From Streptomyces chartreusis (GTDB lineage Bacteria; Actinomycetota; Actinomycetes; Streptomycetales; Streptomycetaceae), in assembly GCF_008704715.1 (NCBI RefSeq), contig NZ_CP023689.1, forward strand, positions 5,456,001-5,520,000: a DNA stretch of 64,000 bases, given 5' to 3'. This document shows, in pieces, positions 39,923-48,614 of the stretch; within the stretch, counting starts at the first letter, position 1; every line of letters begins with the position of its first letter. The position numbers were made by a program, and so were the translations under genes. The notes under the pieces were generated by a model. It was not told the origin of the DNA. It was given only the letters and a program-made list of their open reading frames with translations, and did no database searches.

Positions 39923-41164
39923 CTATGTCACCGGCAGCCGGGAGGCCCGTCGGCGGTCGTCGCGGTCACCGGCGATGGCCTTGGCGATCTTCTGGGCGTC
40001 GATCGCCATCTCGCGGAGGTTGCCGCTGATGGGGTTGGTGAAGCCGGTGAAGTACAGGCCGGGGGCGTCGGCGGGGGTGCGGCGGCCCCGGACGACCGGT
40101 CTGCCGTGCTCGTCGAGGACGCCGAGGTGGCCGACGAGGTCCTCCAGGGCGCGGACGTATCCGGTGGCCGCGACGACGACGTCCGGCGAGACGCGGGTGC
40201 CGTCGGCGAGGACGACCTTCTCGCCCTCGAAGCCGTCGACGGCGGCCACGATCTCTATCCGGCCCTTGCGCACGGCGTCGATGAGGCCGACGTCGAGAAC
40301 CGGGATCGCCCCTTCCCGGACCCGGCTGTAGAGCCCGCTGTCGGGGCGCGGCAGGCCCTGCTCGGCCAGGTCCGGCACGCTCAGCTTCGCCATGGGCCGG
40401 GCGAGCCGGTCGACGAGGCGGACCGGCAGCCGCCGTACGAGAATGCTGGTGAACTGGGCCGCCCAGCCGGCGGTGGAGCGGCGGACGATGTGCGGCACGG
40501 TCCGTACCGCCAGCCGTACCCGGGAGGCGCCGCCCTCGACCAGGTCCACGGCTATCTCGGCGCCGGTGTTGCCGATGCCGACGACGAGGACGTCGCGGCC
40601 GGTGTACGGGGCCGGGTTGCGGTACTCGCCGGCGTGCAGGAACTCGCCGGTGTAGGTGTCGCGGCCGGGCCAGTGCGGAATGCGCGGGGTGTGGTTGTGG
40701 CCGGTGGCCACGACGACGGCGGCGCCGGTCAGTTCACGTCCGCCGGTGGCGCGCAGCAGCCAGCCGGAGCCGTCGGGCGCGGGCTCGACGCGGGAGACCT
40801 CGACGCCGGTGACGATCTCCAGGTCGTGGTGCTCGGCGTACTTCTCCAGGTACCGCACGACGTCGTCGCGGGTCACCCAGCGTCCGAACCGGCGCGGCAT
40901 CGGCAGCCCGGGCAGGGCCGACAGCCGCCGGGTGGTGTGCAGTCGCAGGCGGTCGTAGTGCCGCCGCCAGGAGGCCCCGACCCGGTCCGACTTCTCCAGC
41001 ACGACGGCACGCAGTCCCCGGGCGCGCAGGGCGTGTGCGACGGAGAGTCCGCCGGGTCCGCCGCCTATGACATAGACGGGGCGGTCGGTGACGGGGGGCT
41101 CCGTGGCGGGGCGCTCAGCTGCGGGACTGTCCGGGGGTGGGACGTGTCGGGGGGTGTCGGCCAT
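39923..41164 (-). CDS. flavin-dependent monooxygenase/NAD(P)-binding oxidoreductase
   Basis: The 413-residue protein has an FAD fold YVIGGGPGGLSVAHALRARG (about 29-48), a second dinucleotide fold VLVVGIGNTGAEIAVDL (near 190-206) and the late ATGYVRALEDLVG segment of flavin-containing monooxygenases. It is of the YczE/CzcO type that oxidises nitrogen, sulfur or ketone substrates. ATG 41164 was chosen because the upstream frame loses family character. It diverges from the ECF41-type sigma factor. Confidence 0.85.
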   Translation of the reverse strand: MADTPRHVPPPDSPAAERPATEPPVTDRPVYVIGGGPGGLSVAHALRARGLRAVVLEKSDRVGASWRRHYDRLRLHTTRRLSALPGLPMPRRFGRWVTRDDVVRYLEKYAEHHDLEIVTGVEVSRVEPAPDGSGWLLRATGGRELTGAAVVVATGHNHTPRIPHWPGRDTYTGEFLHAGEYRNPAPYTGRDVLVVGIGNTGAEIAVDLVEGGASRVRLAVRTVPHIVRRSTAGWAAQFTSILVRRLPVRLVDRLARPMAKLSVPDLAEQGLPRPDSGLYSRVREGAIPVLDVGLIDAVRKGRIEIVAAVDGFEGEKVVLADGTRVSPDVVVAATGYVRALEDLVGHLGVLDEHGRPVVRGRRTPADAPGLYFTGFTNPISGNLREMAIDAQKIAKAIAGDRDDRRRASRLPVT

Positions 41165-41362
41165 GGTCCGGAGCGTAATCACGTGGGGGGTTGATGGGTC
41201 TCGGTCAAGCCCGGAATTGGTTGCGGATCGATCACGGCTGTGGGAGGCGTGGGTGAGATGTGTGACGTAGGTCTCCTGGTTGTGGGGTTGGGGTGGACTT
41301 GGCGCGAGTCCGGACATGGCGCCCTGATGCGGTCGGCGGTGGTGGAGTTAGGATCCGGCGTC

Positions 41363-42310
41363 ATGGCCCTGACCACGAACGACGTCGACCGGTTCGAAGC
41401 GTCCAGGCCCCGCCTGGAGGCCATCGCCTATCGCCTGCTCGGCTCGGCGAGCGAGGCGGAGGACGCCGTGCAGGAGACGTTCCTGCGCTGGCAGTCCGCC
41501 GACGTCGGACGGATCGAGGTCCCCGAGGCGTGGCTGACCAAGGTGCTCACCAACCTGTGCCTCAACCAGCTCACTTCGGCCCGCGCGCGGCGCGAGACCT
41601 ATGTGGGCCAGTGGCTGCCCGAGCCGCTGCTCGCCGGGGACCCGATGCTCGGCCCGGCCGACACCGCCGAACAGCGCGAGTCGGTGTCGTACGCCGTACT
41701 CGTCCTGCTGGAGCGGCTGTCGCCCAACGAGCGGGCGGTGTACGTGCTGCGGGAGGCCTTCGAGTACCGGCACGCGGAGATCGCCGAGATCCTCGACATC
41801 ACCGAGGCGGCCAGCCAGCAGATCTTCCATCGCGCGAAGAAGCATGTCGCGGAGGGCAGGGCCCGTACCGAGGTGGACGAGGCCACCGCGCGGCGGATCG
41901 TGGACGAGTTCCTCGCGGCCGCCACCAGCGGCCGGACCGAGCCGCTCGTCCGGCTGCTCACCCAGGACTCCATCGCGATCGGCGACGGCGGCGGGAAGAT
42001 CCCGGCCCGCGCGAAGGCGTTCGAGGGGGCGCTCGCGGTCGCCAAGTTCATGCGGGGTCTGTTCAAGCCGAGCGAGGCGAAGCGTGCGCTGACCGGTGGC
42101 TCGCCGCAGATCTACGGCTCGTTCGCCAACGGCGACCCGGCGATCCTGGCGGTGCTCGACGGCCGGGTCATCGGCGTCATCTGCCTGGAGGTGACGCCCG
42201 AGGGCATCGCCGCGTTCCGCAACCAGGTCAACCCCGACAAGCTCGAACGGGCGACCAGGGTCTGGGCGGCGGAGGACCACGGGGAGCCGTTGCTGCTCAG
42301 CGCGTTCTGA
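41363..42310 (+). CDS. ECF41/SigJ-type sigma factor with SnoaL-like C-terminal domain
   Basis: The 315-residue protein has sigma regions 2 (IAYRLLGSASEAEDAVQETFLRWQ) and 4 (LSPNERAVYVLREAFEYRHAEIAEIL ... ASQQIFHRAKKHV) followed by an extra domain of about 130 residues of the SnoaL/NTF2 kind (RIVDEFLAAATSGRTEPLVRLL). This is the ECF41 layout, where the extension replaces an anti-sigma factor. A flavin oxidoreductase gene follows, the usual type of partner in this group. Confidence 0.92.
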   Translation: MALTTNDVDRFEASRPRLEAIAYRLLGSASEAEDAVQETFLRWQSADVGRIEVPEAWLTKVLTNLCLNQLTSARARRETYVGQWLPEPLLAGDPMLGPADTAEQRESVSYAVLVLLERLSPNERAVYVLREAFEYRHAEIAEILDITEAASQQIFHRAKKHVAEGRARTEVDEATARRIVDEFLAAATSGRTEPLVRLLTQDSIAIGDGGGKIPARAKAFEGALAVAKFMRGLFKPSEAKRALTGGSPQIYGSFANGDPAILAVLDGRVIGVICLEVTPEGIAAFRNQVNPDKLERATRVWAAEDHGEPLLLSAF

Positions 42311-42474
42311 CGGTCCGGTCGAGGGGCGGCGGCGGGAAGGCCCGCCGCCCGGCGAAATGAGGCGGAGTGCGGTGGGTCTCCGCGATGTGACGTGCTTCAC
42401 ATCGCACACCTGTCAGGGATCGGTGGGCCGCTCGGTTCAAGGGGCGAATCCGCTGAAGAGACAGGAGCACGGAC

Positions 42475-43731
42475 ATGCAGCACCGCATCGTCGTCATCGG
42501 GGCCGGCTACACCGGAGCCACCGCCGCCGGACGTCTCGCCAAGCGACTGCACAGTGACGATGTCGCGATCACCCTCGTCAACGCCGAGCCCGACTTCGTC
42601 GAGCGCGTGCGGTTGCACCAGCTCGCGGTCGGGCAGTCGCTCAAGCCGCGGCCGTTCAGCGAGATGTTCGCGGGGACCGGCGTCACGCTGAAGCTCGGCA
42701 GGGTCACCGGCGTCGACGCAGACCGCCGGACGGTCCGCGTGGTCGCCGTGGACGGGGCCGCGGGGGCCAAGGGGCTGGAGCGCGAAGGGCTGGGATACGA
42801 GGAGCCGTCGTACGAGGAGTTGGAGTACGACACCCTCGTGTACGCCCTCGGCAGTGGCTGGAACGACCACGGTGTGCCCGGCACGGCCGAGCACGCCTAC
42901 GAGATCGCCGGCCGCCCGGGAGCGCTGCGGCTGCGCGAACGCCTGGCCGGCCTTGGCGCCGGACAGCCCGTGGTCGTGGTCGGCGGCGGTCTCACCGGCG
43001 TGGAGGCCGCGACCGAGATCGCCGAGGCCCGCCCGGACCTCGACGTCGCCCTCGCCGTGCGCGGCGGCCTCGGCGACTGGCTCTCGCCCAAGGGGCGCGG
43101 GCACCTGCGGAAGGTCGTCGACAAGCTCGGCATCACGGTCCACGAGGACACCGCCGTCGCCGCCGTCGAGGCGGACCACGTCACGACCTCCGACGGCGCG
43201 GTCGTCCCGGCCGCGGTGACCGTCTGGACCGCCGGCTTCGCCGTCCACCCGATCGCGCAGGCCACGACCCTGGAGGTCAACGGCACGGGGCAGATCGTCG
43301 TCGACCGGAGCATGCGCTCGGTCTCGCACCCCGAGGTGTACGCCATCGGCGACGCGGCCATGGTGATGGGCCCCGGCGACAAGCCGCTGCGGATGTCGTG
43401 CGCGTCGGGCGTCCCGACCGCGTGGCAGGCCGCCGACGCCATCGCGGCGCGGCTGACCGGGGCGAAGGTGCCGACCACGCCGGTGCGTTACTTCAACCAG
43501 TGCATCTCGCTGGGCCGCAAGGAAGGTCTCATCCAGTACGTCACCGCCGACGACCGCGCGGTGAGCGCCGCGCTGACGGGACGAGTCGCCGCCGTCTACA
43601 AGGAACTCATCTGCAAGGGCGCGGCGTGGGGCGTGGCCAACCCGGCGGTCGGCACGCTGGCCCGGCGGCGCCGGGTGGTGGCGGAGCCGGTGCGGGAGGG
43701 CAACGGGCCGGAGGTGAAGGCGGCGGCGTGA
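42475..43731 (+). CDS. FAD-dependent NAD(P)H oxidoreductase (NDH-2-like)
   Basis: The 418-residue protein has two dinucleotide folds: HRIVVIGAGYTGATAAGRLAK at the start and PVVVVGGGLTGVEAATEIAE near 163-182. A VYAIGDAAMVMGPGDK motif binds FAD, as in type II NADH dehydrogenase relatives. It lies 164 bp after the sigma gene and probably is its target. A TGTCAGGG at about 42411 might be a poor match to the ECF41 -35, but I could not find a matching CGTC -10 with confidence. Confidence 0.9.
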   Translation: MQHRIVVIGAGYTGATAAGRLAKRLHSDDVAITLVNAEPDFVERVRLHQLAVGQSLKPRPFSEMFAGTGVTLKLGRVTGVDADRRTVRVVAVDGAAGAKGLEREGLGYEEPSYEELEYDTLVYALGSGWNDHGVPGTAEHAYEIAGRPGALRLRERLAGLGAGQPVVVVGGGLTGVEAATEIAEARPDLDVALAVRGGLGDWLSPKGRGHLRKVVDKLGITVHEDTAVAAVEADHVTTSDGAVVPAAVTVWTAGFAVHPIAQATTLEVNGTGQIVVDRSMRSVSHPEVYAIGDAAMVMGPGDKPLRMSCASGVPTAWQAADAIAARLTGAKVPTTPVRYFNQCISLGRKEGLIQYVTADDRAVSAALTGRVAAVYKELICKGAAWGVANPAVGTLARRRRVVAEPVREGNGPEVKAAA

Positions 43732-43744
43732 CGGTTGCGGGGAG

Positions 43745-43773
43745 CGGGCGCCCGGGGGTGGGGCGGGCGCCCG
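43745..43773. terminator. GC hairpin after the FAD oxidoreductase gene
   Basis: CGGGCGCCCG occurs twice (43745-43754 and 43764-43773). Each copy is palindromic and the two also pair with each other, 14 bp after the stop codon. Confidence 0.6.
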
Positions 43774-43882
43774 GGGGGCGGTTGGGGGCCCGCAGGTCGG
43801 CCGGGGGTGCGGGAAGCCCTCGGCCGGTACTGCGTCCGGTGGCTCACTCGTCCGGTGAACTCACGCATCCACATGGCTCATT

Positions 43883-43906
43883 CGTTCGAGTCGAATCCCT
43901 CGAACG
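43883..43906. promoter_or_regulatory. CGTTCGAG inverted repeat before the nuclease gene
   Basis: CGTTCGAG and CTCGAACG are separated by 8 bp, ending 27 bp before the GTG start of the secreted nuclease gene. It may be an operator or a hairpin in the leader. The GTTCGA core resembles a tRNA T-loop, but no tRNA is present. Confidence 0.5.
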
Positions 43907-43933
43907 AGTTATAGGCGGTCAATCCTACGATGT

Positions 43934-44611
43934 GTGATCAAGAACATCAGGCGAGCCGCGATGACGGCCGCACTCCTCCTCGTGCCCTTTGCGGCACCCA
44001 CCCCCGCCCAGGCGCAGGATCGTTCCCTCGCTCCGTACACGTTCCCGATCGCGACCTCGGTCCAGCTCCTTCCGGTCGCCGCGGAGATGCGGGACGGCTA
44101 CGAGCGCACGAGCTTCAAGCACTGGAACGCCGGCCAGATCCCCGGCGACGGCTGCAACACCCGGGCGGAGGTGCTGCTCGCGGAGGCCGTGGACAAGCCC
44201 GAGATCCTGCCCGGCTGCAAGCTCTCGGGCGGGCGCTGGTGGTCGTACTACGACTCGAAGTGGCTCACCTCGGCGTCGGCGCTGGACGTGGACCACATGG
44301 TGCCGCTGGCCGAGGCGTGGGACTCCGGGGCGTCGCAATGGACCGCCGAGCGACGTGAGTCGTACGCCAATGACCTCGCCGTGAACCCGTCCCTGGTCGC
44401 CGTATCCGCGGCCTCGAACCGCAGCAAGGCCGACCAGGACCCGGCGGAGTGGCTGCCGCCGACGGTCGAGGTCTCCTGTCGGTACGCCTCGGAGTGGATC
44501 TCGACGAAGCTCCGCTGGGGCCTGACGGCCGACGCGACGGAACGCGAGGCCCTCACCCAACTCGCGGACGCCTGCCCGGTGACGACGGTCACGTACGAGC
44601 CCGCACCGTAG
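43934..44611 (+). CDS. secreted HNH-type nuclease (GmrSD/DUF1524-like)
   Basis: The 225-residue protein starts with a signal peptide (IRRAAMTAALLLVPFAAPTPAQA, cleaved near residue 27). The mature part has LDVDHMVPLAEAWDSGA, the D-H-x-x-P core of DUF1524/HNH nucleases, then YANDLAVNPSLVAVSAASNRSKADQDPAEWLPP, with the later Asn and Lys of the metal finger, and two Cys pairs (GDGCNT, LPGC, VSCRY, DACP) suited to an exported enzyme. It would cut DNA outside the cell. The start may be GTG 43934 (no Shine-Dalgarno) or ATG 43961. Confidence 0.88.
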   Translation: MIKNIRRAAMTAALLLVPFAAPTPAQAQDRSLAPYTFPIATSVQLLPVAAEMRDGYERTSFKHWNAGQIPGDGCNTRAEVLLAEAVDKPEILPGCKLSGGRWWSYYDSKWLTSASALDVDHMVPLAEAWDSGASQWTAERRESYANDLAVNPSLVAVSAASNRSKADQDPAEWLPPTVEVSCRYASEWISTKLRWGLTADATEREALTQLADACPVTTVTYEPAP

Positions 44612-44617
44612 AACACC

Positions 44618-44646
44618 GGCCCCACCTCTCGAACCGGGGTGGGGCC
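44618..44646. terminator. hairpin after the nuclease gene
   Basis: GGCCCCACC and GGTGGGGCC form a 9-bp stem across an 11-nt loop, followed by TCGACGG, seven bases after the stop. Confidence 0.8.
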
Positions 44647-44728
44647 TCGACGGCACTTCGCCGATATTCGCTTGCGCGCCCTGGTCAAGCGGGTCAGCGT
44701 CGGTTGACACCTGACGAAGGCAGAGAAG

Positions 44729-45142
44729 ATGACCGTGCAGACCCACCCCGTCGACCACGAACTCGTCCAGGCCGCGGCGGACGTCGCCCGTGCTCGCTGC
44801 CGGGGTGACAACCACACCGTGGCAGCCGCGGCCCGCGCCCAGGACGGTCGCGTCATCACCGCGGTGAACGCCTACCACTTCACCGGCGGCCCCTGCGCCG
44901 AGCTGGTACTCATCGGCGCGGCAGCCGCCCAGGGCGCCTACGACCTGGACACGATCGTCGCCGTGGGCGACCGCGACCGAGGGGTCGTCCCCCCGTGCGG
45001 CCGCTGCCGACAGGTCCTCCTCGACTACTTCCCCGCCCTCAAGGTCATCGTCGGCGAAGGCGACCGCACCAGAGCCGTCCCCATCACCGACCTGCTCCCC
45101 GAAAGCTACGTCTGGGCGGACCACCAGCTCGATGCCGACTAA
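44729..45142 (+). CDS. cytidine deaminase-superfamily protein (blasticidin-S deaminase-like)
   Basis: The 137-residue protein has the zinc site of short CDA-type deaminases: CAELVLIG (C-A-E, with Cys as first ligand) and PPCGRCRQVLLDYFP. The AVNAYHFTGGPCAE stretch resembles the blasticidin-S deaminase group rather than housekeeping cytidine deaminase. The substrate may be a nucleoside antibiotic or cytidine. The start ATG has AGGCAGAG upstream. Confidence 0.88.
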   Translation: MTVQTHPVDHELVQAAADVARARCRGDNHTVAAAARAQDGRVITAVNAYHFTGGPCAELVLIGAAAAQGAYDLDTIVAVGDRDRGVVPPCGRCRQVLLDYFPALKVIVGEGDRTRAVPITDLLPESYVWADHQLDAD

Positions 45143-45166
45143 GGGGCGGTAGGGGCTGAGTGGTGT

Positions 45167-46813
45167 CTACCTGGTCTTCGGGGTGTGGTTGGTGATCCTT
45201 GCGATCCACTTGATGAAGTCGCCGGGGTCCGTGTTGGCACCGTGGCCCTCGTCCCAGTAGTAGAGGTGGTCGACCTCGTCGCCGAGGGCGTTCGCGGCGG
45301 CGGCGAGGTTGGCGGAGACCGTGTGGGACGTGTCGGAGTCCTTCGTGCCGAGGCGGATCCACCAGTGCTTGGTGCGGTGGGGGTTGGGCTTCTCGGTGAG
45401 GAAGGGCATCGGGTTCATCAGGTGCAGCGTCGCGGGGAGGTCGCTGTCCAGGCGGGCGCTGCCGCCGCTTTCGTGGCGGAGGCTGTAGAGCGTGAAGTGG
45501 CGGGCCTTGGTGGTGCCCTTGCCGAAGAGGTTGTTCTCGCCCGCCGACAGGTCGAACGCGTCGAAGGCCGGCGTCGACTTCTTGCGGGCGCCGACGTGGG
45601 TCAGGAAGTCCGCCCAGGAGAACCTCGCCCTGCCGCCCGACCAGGTGATGAAGGTGTTCTTGGCCAGGTACGACTTCCGGTCGGCGTCGGACAGGGCCGC
45701 GAGGTAGCGGGTCGCCGACGGCTCCATGTACTGCCTGACCAGGTACTCGTCGTAATTGCGGGCCGTGAGGGTTCCGAAGCCGTTCAGCCCCTTCAGCCGC
45801 AGCGATGCCTGGTACTCGGCGAACTGCGAACGGAGTTCCTTCGAGACCGCCTGGTCCACTGCGGAGCCGGAACTCGTCGGGTTCGAGCCCCAGTTCCACT
45901 CGTAGGCGCCGTCCGCGTGCTCCAGGTCGGTGATCGGGCACCACGCGCCGGTCGCGAAGATCGCGTCGCTCGCGTCGGCCGCACCGATCGCCGCGAGCAG
46001 CTTGTCGTAGAGCGGGCTGTCGCCGGACGCGCCGAGCAGGGAGGACAGCGCGCCGCCCGCGCTCGTGCCGGACGAGACGATGCGGTCGACGTCGCCGGGT
46101 ATCCGGCCCTTGTTGGAACGCACGTAGCGGACCGCCGCCTTGAGGTCGACGATCGCCGCAGGGGCCACGCCGTAGTACGTGCCGTCGGCATCGACGAGCG
46201 TACGGCCGCGGGCGCCGGGTTCGACGACCACGTACCCCGCCGCCAGCGCCAGCTTCGGGAGGCTGACCATCCCGCCCTGGGCGTTCACCGTGCCGTTGCC
46301 GCCGGAAGCCACCTCGCCGGAGGCCGATGCCGAGGGCGCCGTACTGGCAGAAGGCGACCCGCCCGGCATCCCCGTCGCCCCACCCCCGCCCACACCCGTC
46401 GCGTCCGCAACCGACGAAGGCATGTACCCGCCCACCGAGTTGGCGAAGAGGATCGGCGCGTCCGTCGCGTCCACCGCCGTGCCGTCGATCCGGACCGGCA
46501 CGCTGACGTTCAGGCACTGGTACTTCTCGTCGACCGGCGCGGCGACGTACGTGACCGCCTTGTAGAAGCGGTACTCCACCTCGTGGTCGGCGCCGTCGGC
46601 GTCGGTGATCGTGGTCGTGAGAGTGGTGTACGCGTCCTTGTCGAAGGTGAGCGCGTTCGACGACGCCGCCCCCGCGGCCCCGGAACCACCGGACGCCGCA
46701 CCCGTGCCGCTCGACGCCTGCGCGGTCAGTGCGATGCCGCCGGCCGCAGCGACCCCGGCGGTCGCCCCGATCCCCATGACGACGCTCCTGCGCTTGACTG
46801 CCCTGTGCTTCAC
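45167..46813 (-). CDS. secreted tannase-like (subtype B) esterase
   Basis: The 548-residue protein carries a Tat/Sec-like export signal (KRRSVVMGIGATAGVAAAGGIAL). The catalytic-serine elbow is IVSSGTSAGGALSS and a late YYWDEGHGAN supplies the histidine, as in subtype B tannase/feruloyl-esterase-like proteins; VVEPGARGRT and GVAPAAIVDLKAAVRYVRSN also fit. A Gly/Ala/Ser-rich insertion of about 40 residues (near 145-190) interrupts the domain. The start is GTG with GAGGAG upstream. Ester substrates such as gallate or plant polymers are inferred only. Confidence 0.83.
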   Translation of the reverse strand: MKHRAVKRRSVVMGIGATAGVAAAGGIALTAQASSGTGAASGGSGAAGAASSNALTFDKDAYTTLTTTITDADGADHEVEYRFYKAVTYVAAPVDEKYQCLNVSVPVRIDGTAVDATDAPILFANSVGGYMPSSVADATGVGGGGATGMPGGSPSASTAPSASASGEVASGGNGTVNAQGGMVSLPKLALAAGYVVVEPGARGRTLVDADGTYYGVAPAAIVDLKAAVRYVRSNKGRIPGDVDRIVSSGTSAGGALSSLLGASGDSPLYDKLLAAIGAADASDAIFATGAWCPITDLEHADGAYEWNWGSNPTSSGSAVDQAVSKELRSQFAEYQASLRLKGLNGFGTLTARNYDEYLVRQYMEPSATRYLAALSDADRKSYLAKNTFITWSGGRARFSWADFLTHVGARKKSTPAFDAFDLSAGENNLFGKGTTKARHFTLYSLRHESGGSARLDSDLPATLHLMNPMPFLTEKPNPHRTKHWWIRLGTKDSDTSHTVSANLAAAANALGDEVDHLYYWDEGHGANTDPGDFIKWIARITNHTPKTR

Positions 46814-46956
46814 GGTGGACTCTCCTCGGCTGCTACGGCTTCCCTGACTGCTTCCTGGGTCCTTGCGTCAGCGAACGTAATCGTGTGCCGACGAAATTGC
46901 CAACAATTCTGTCGGACTCATCGCGGACGCACAGGCGATTGTCAGGTCCCCTTTAC

Positions 46957-46971
46957 CTGACGTACCGTCAG
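46957..46971. promoter_or_regulatory. shared operator, site 8
   Basis: CTGACGTACCGTCAG, followed by AT, ends 4 bp before the DoxX ATG. As at site 5, the start codon is almost inside the site, suggesting a leaderless or very short-leader transcript. Confidence 0.75.
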
Positions 46972-46975
46972 ATCC

Positions 46976-47422
46976 ATGGACGCGATCTGGCTCACAGGTG
47001 CGGAATGGCTGGCCGTGCTCCGCATAGGCCTCGGGCTGTGGTGGCTGGAGAGCTGGCGGCACAAGGACAAGAAGAGCTGGTTCGAGGGGTCGGGGATCTC
47101 CTGGGCGGCCGACGTGGCGGCCAAGCACCGCTGGAACTCCGTACGCTCCGGCTTCGACGTCGTCGTCAAGCCCCGGCCGCGGACCATGGCGTACGTCGTC
47201 CTCTACGCGGAGCTCGCCCTCGGACTCGGGCTCGTCCTCGGGTTCCTGACCCCGATCGCCCTGGTCGGCGGGCTGCTGCTCAACCTTCTCTACCTCGTCC
47301 TGATGATCCACGACTGGGCCGAGCAGGGACAGAACTCGATGATGGCGCTGATCTCGGTGGTCGCGCTGTTCGGGATGTCCTGGCAGTCGTGGTCGCTGGA
47401 CAGCGCGCTGGGGCTGTTCTGA
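46976..47422 (+). CDS. DoxX-family membrane protein
   Basis: The 148-residue protein has about four membrane helices (WLAVLRIGLGLWWLESW, MAYVVLYAELALGLGLVLGFLTPIALVGG, LLLNLLYLVLMI, MMALISVVALFG) and the N-terminal LRIGLGLWWLESWRHKDK segment of DoxX/TQO-small-subunit proteins. Its role in catabolic clusters may be electron transfer to quinone. It is followed after 34 bp by the DUF35 gene, and the two should form one operator-controlled unit. Confidence 0.88.
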   Translation: MDAIWLTGAEWLAVLRIGLGLWWLESWRHKDKKSWFEGSGISWAADVAAKHRWNSVRSGFDVVVKPRPRTMAYVVLYAELALGLGLVLGFLTPIALVGGLLLNLLYLVLMIHDWAEQGQNSMMALISVVALFGMSWQSWSLDSALGLF

Positions 47423-47456
47423 CCCGGCCGGGATACGAGAGACGGGGGCCGCTTCG

Positions 47457-47864
47457 ATGAGCGAACTGCGCCACGACCTTCCGGAGGCCGACGCCTTCAC
47501 CCGTACCTACTGGGACGCGGCCGCTGAGGGGCGGCTGCTGATCCGCCGCTGCCAATCCTGTGGACGCGCCCACCACTACCCCCGCGAGTTCTGCCCCCAC
47601 TGCTGGAGCGAGGACGTCGCCTGGGAACCGGCCTGCGGCCGCGCCACCCTGTACACCTGGTCCGTCGTACACCGCAACGACCTGCCGCCCTTCGGACAAC
47701 GGACGCCGTACGTCGCCGCCGTCGTCGATCTCACCGAGGGCCCCCGCATGATGACCGAACTCGTCGACTGCCCGAACCCCGGACTGCTGCGGGCCGGCAC
47801 GGAACTGGAGGTCGCCTTCCGGGACGGGGTGCCGGTGTTCCGGGCCGAAGCGGTGCGGAGCTGA
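47457..47864 (+). CDS. DUF35 zinc-ribbon/OB-fold acyl-CoA-associated protein
   Basis: The 135-residue protein has a rubredoxin-like zinc ribbon, RCQSCGRAHHYPREFCPHC (four Cys), and an OB fold (ATLYTWSVVHRNDLPPFGQRTPYVAAVVDL). DUF35 proteins are partner subunits of thiolase-like enzymes, for example the DUF35 subunit that Ltp2-type steroid side-chain aldolases need. The natural partner here is the thiolase-like protein at 52499, although it is 4.6 kb away and on the other strand. Confidence 0.9.
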   Translation: MSELRHDLPEADAFTRTYWDAAAEGRLLIRRCQSCGRAHHYPREFCPHCWSEDVAWEPACGRATLYTWSVVHRNDLPPFGQRTPYVAAVVDLTEGPRMMTELVDCPNPGLLRAGTELEVAFRDGVPVFRAEAVRS

Positions 47865-47888
47865 TCGTCGGGCGGTTTCAATGAGTCC

Positions 47889-48500
47889 ATGACCATCGCC
47901 GGCGGATCACATCACCCTGAGCCTCACCTCCATCCCCTCCCCGAGCTGAATGGGTACGGTCTGCGGTTGCGGGCCTGGGACGTGAAGTCCGAGGGGGACC
48001 TCGAGGCGTGGTTCCGGGGGCGTACCGATCCGGAGTTCCGGCGTTGGAACACGCCGTTGCGGATCACCACCGATCTCGACAGTGCCCGCGACTCCCTGCG
48101 TACCGCGGTCGAGCACATGAGGGACGGGACCTCGGCGGCGTACTGCGTCACCGACGCCGCGACCGGCGCGACCCTTGGCCACGTCGGCGTCAACGTCATC
48201 AACCGGGTCATGAGCTCCGCCCGCGTCGGCTACTGGGTGCTCCCCGAGGCCCGGGGCCGCCGCGTGGCCACCCACGCGCTCGCCCTCGCCGCCCGCTTCG
48301 CCTTCACCGAACTCGGCCTGCACCGCCTCGAACTCGACCACGCCGTCGGCCACGAGCCCTCCTGCCGTATCGCCGAACGGTGCGGTTTCCGCTACGAGGG
48401 GACCTTGCGGGGCGCCATGTGGGAGGCGGGGCGGCACGACGCGTACCGGGACATGCACATGCACGCCCGGCTGGCCACGGATCCCGACGTCAACCCGTAG
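47889..48500 (+). CDS. RimJ/RimL-type GNAT acetyltransferase
   Basis: The 203-residue protein has the RimJ-like pattern LRAWDVKSEGDLEAWFRGRTDPEFRRWN, VGYWVLPEARGRRVATHAL (acetyl-CoA loop) and HRLELDHAVGHEPSCRIAERCGFRYEG. No ribosome site is obvious before the ATG. It follows the DUF35 gene by 24 bp but has no evident link to it. Confidence 0.9.
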   Translation: MTIAGGSHHPEPHLHPLPELNGYGLRLRAWDVKSEGDLEAWFRGRTDPEFRRWNTPLRITTDLDSARDSLRTAVEHMRDGTSAAYCVTDAATGATLGHVGVNVINRVMSSARVGYWVLPEARGRRVATHALALAARFAFTELGLHRLELDHAVGHEPSCRIAERCGFRYEGTLRGAMWEAGRHDAYRDMHMHARLATDPDVNP

Positions 48501-48614
48501 GACCGTTCACCGGTGGCCCCCGACCCGGCGGCTGAGCCCGGCCGCTTGTGTCGGGTTCGTGTCCACCGCGGAAATCGGGTGCGCAACCCCTGCCCGTACG
48601 AGGGATCATGAGGC

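Noticed and set aside
43885..43905. tRNA T-arm-like GTTCGA/TCGAATCC segment
   Set aside because: No acceptor stem, anticodon arm or D arm can be built around it; better explained as an inverted repeat.
45185..46960. 591-codon plus-strand frame over the tannase-like gene
   Set aside because: Antisense shadow; the minus-strand gene has a signal peptide, serine elbow and ribosome site.
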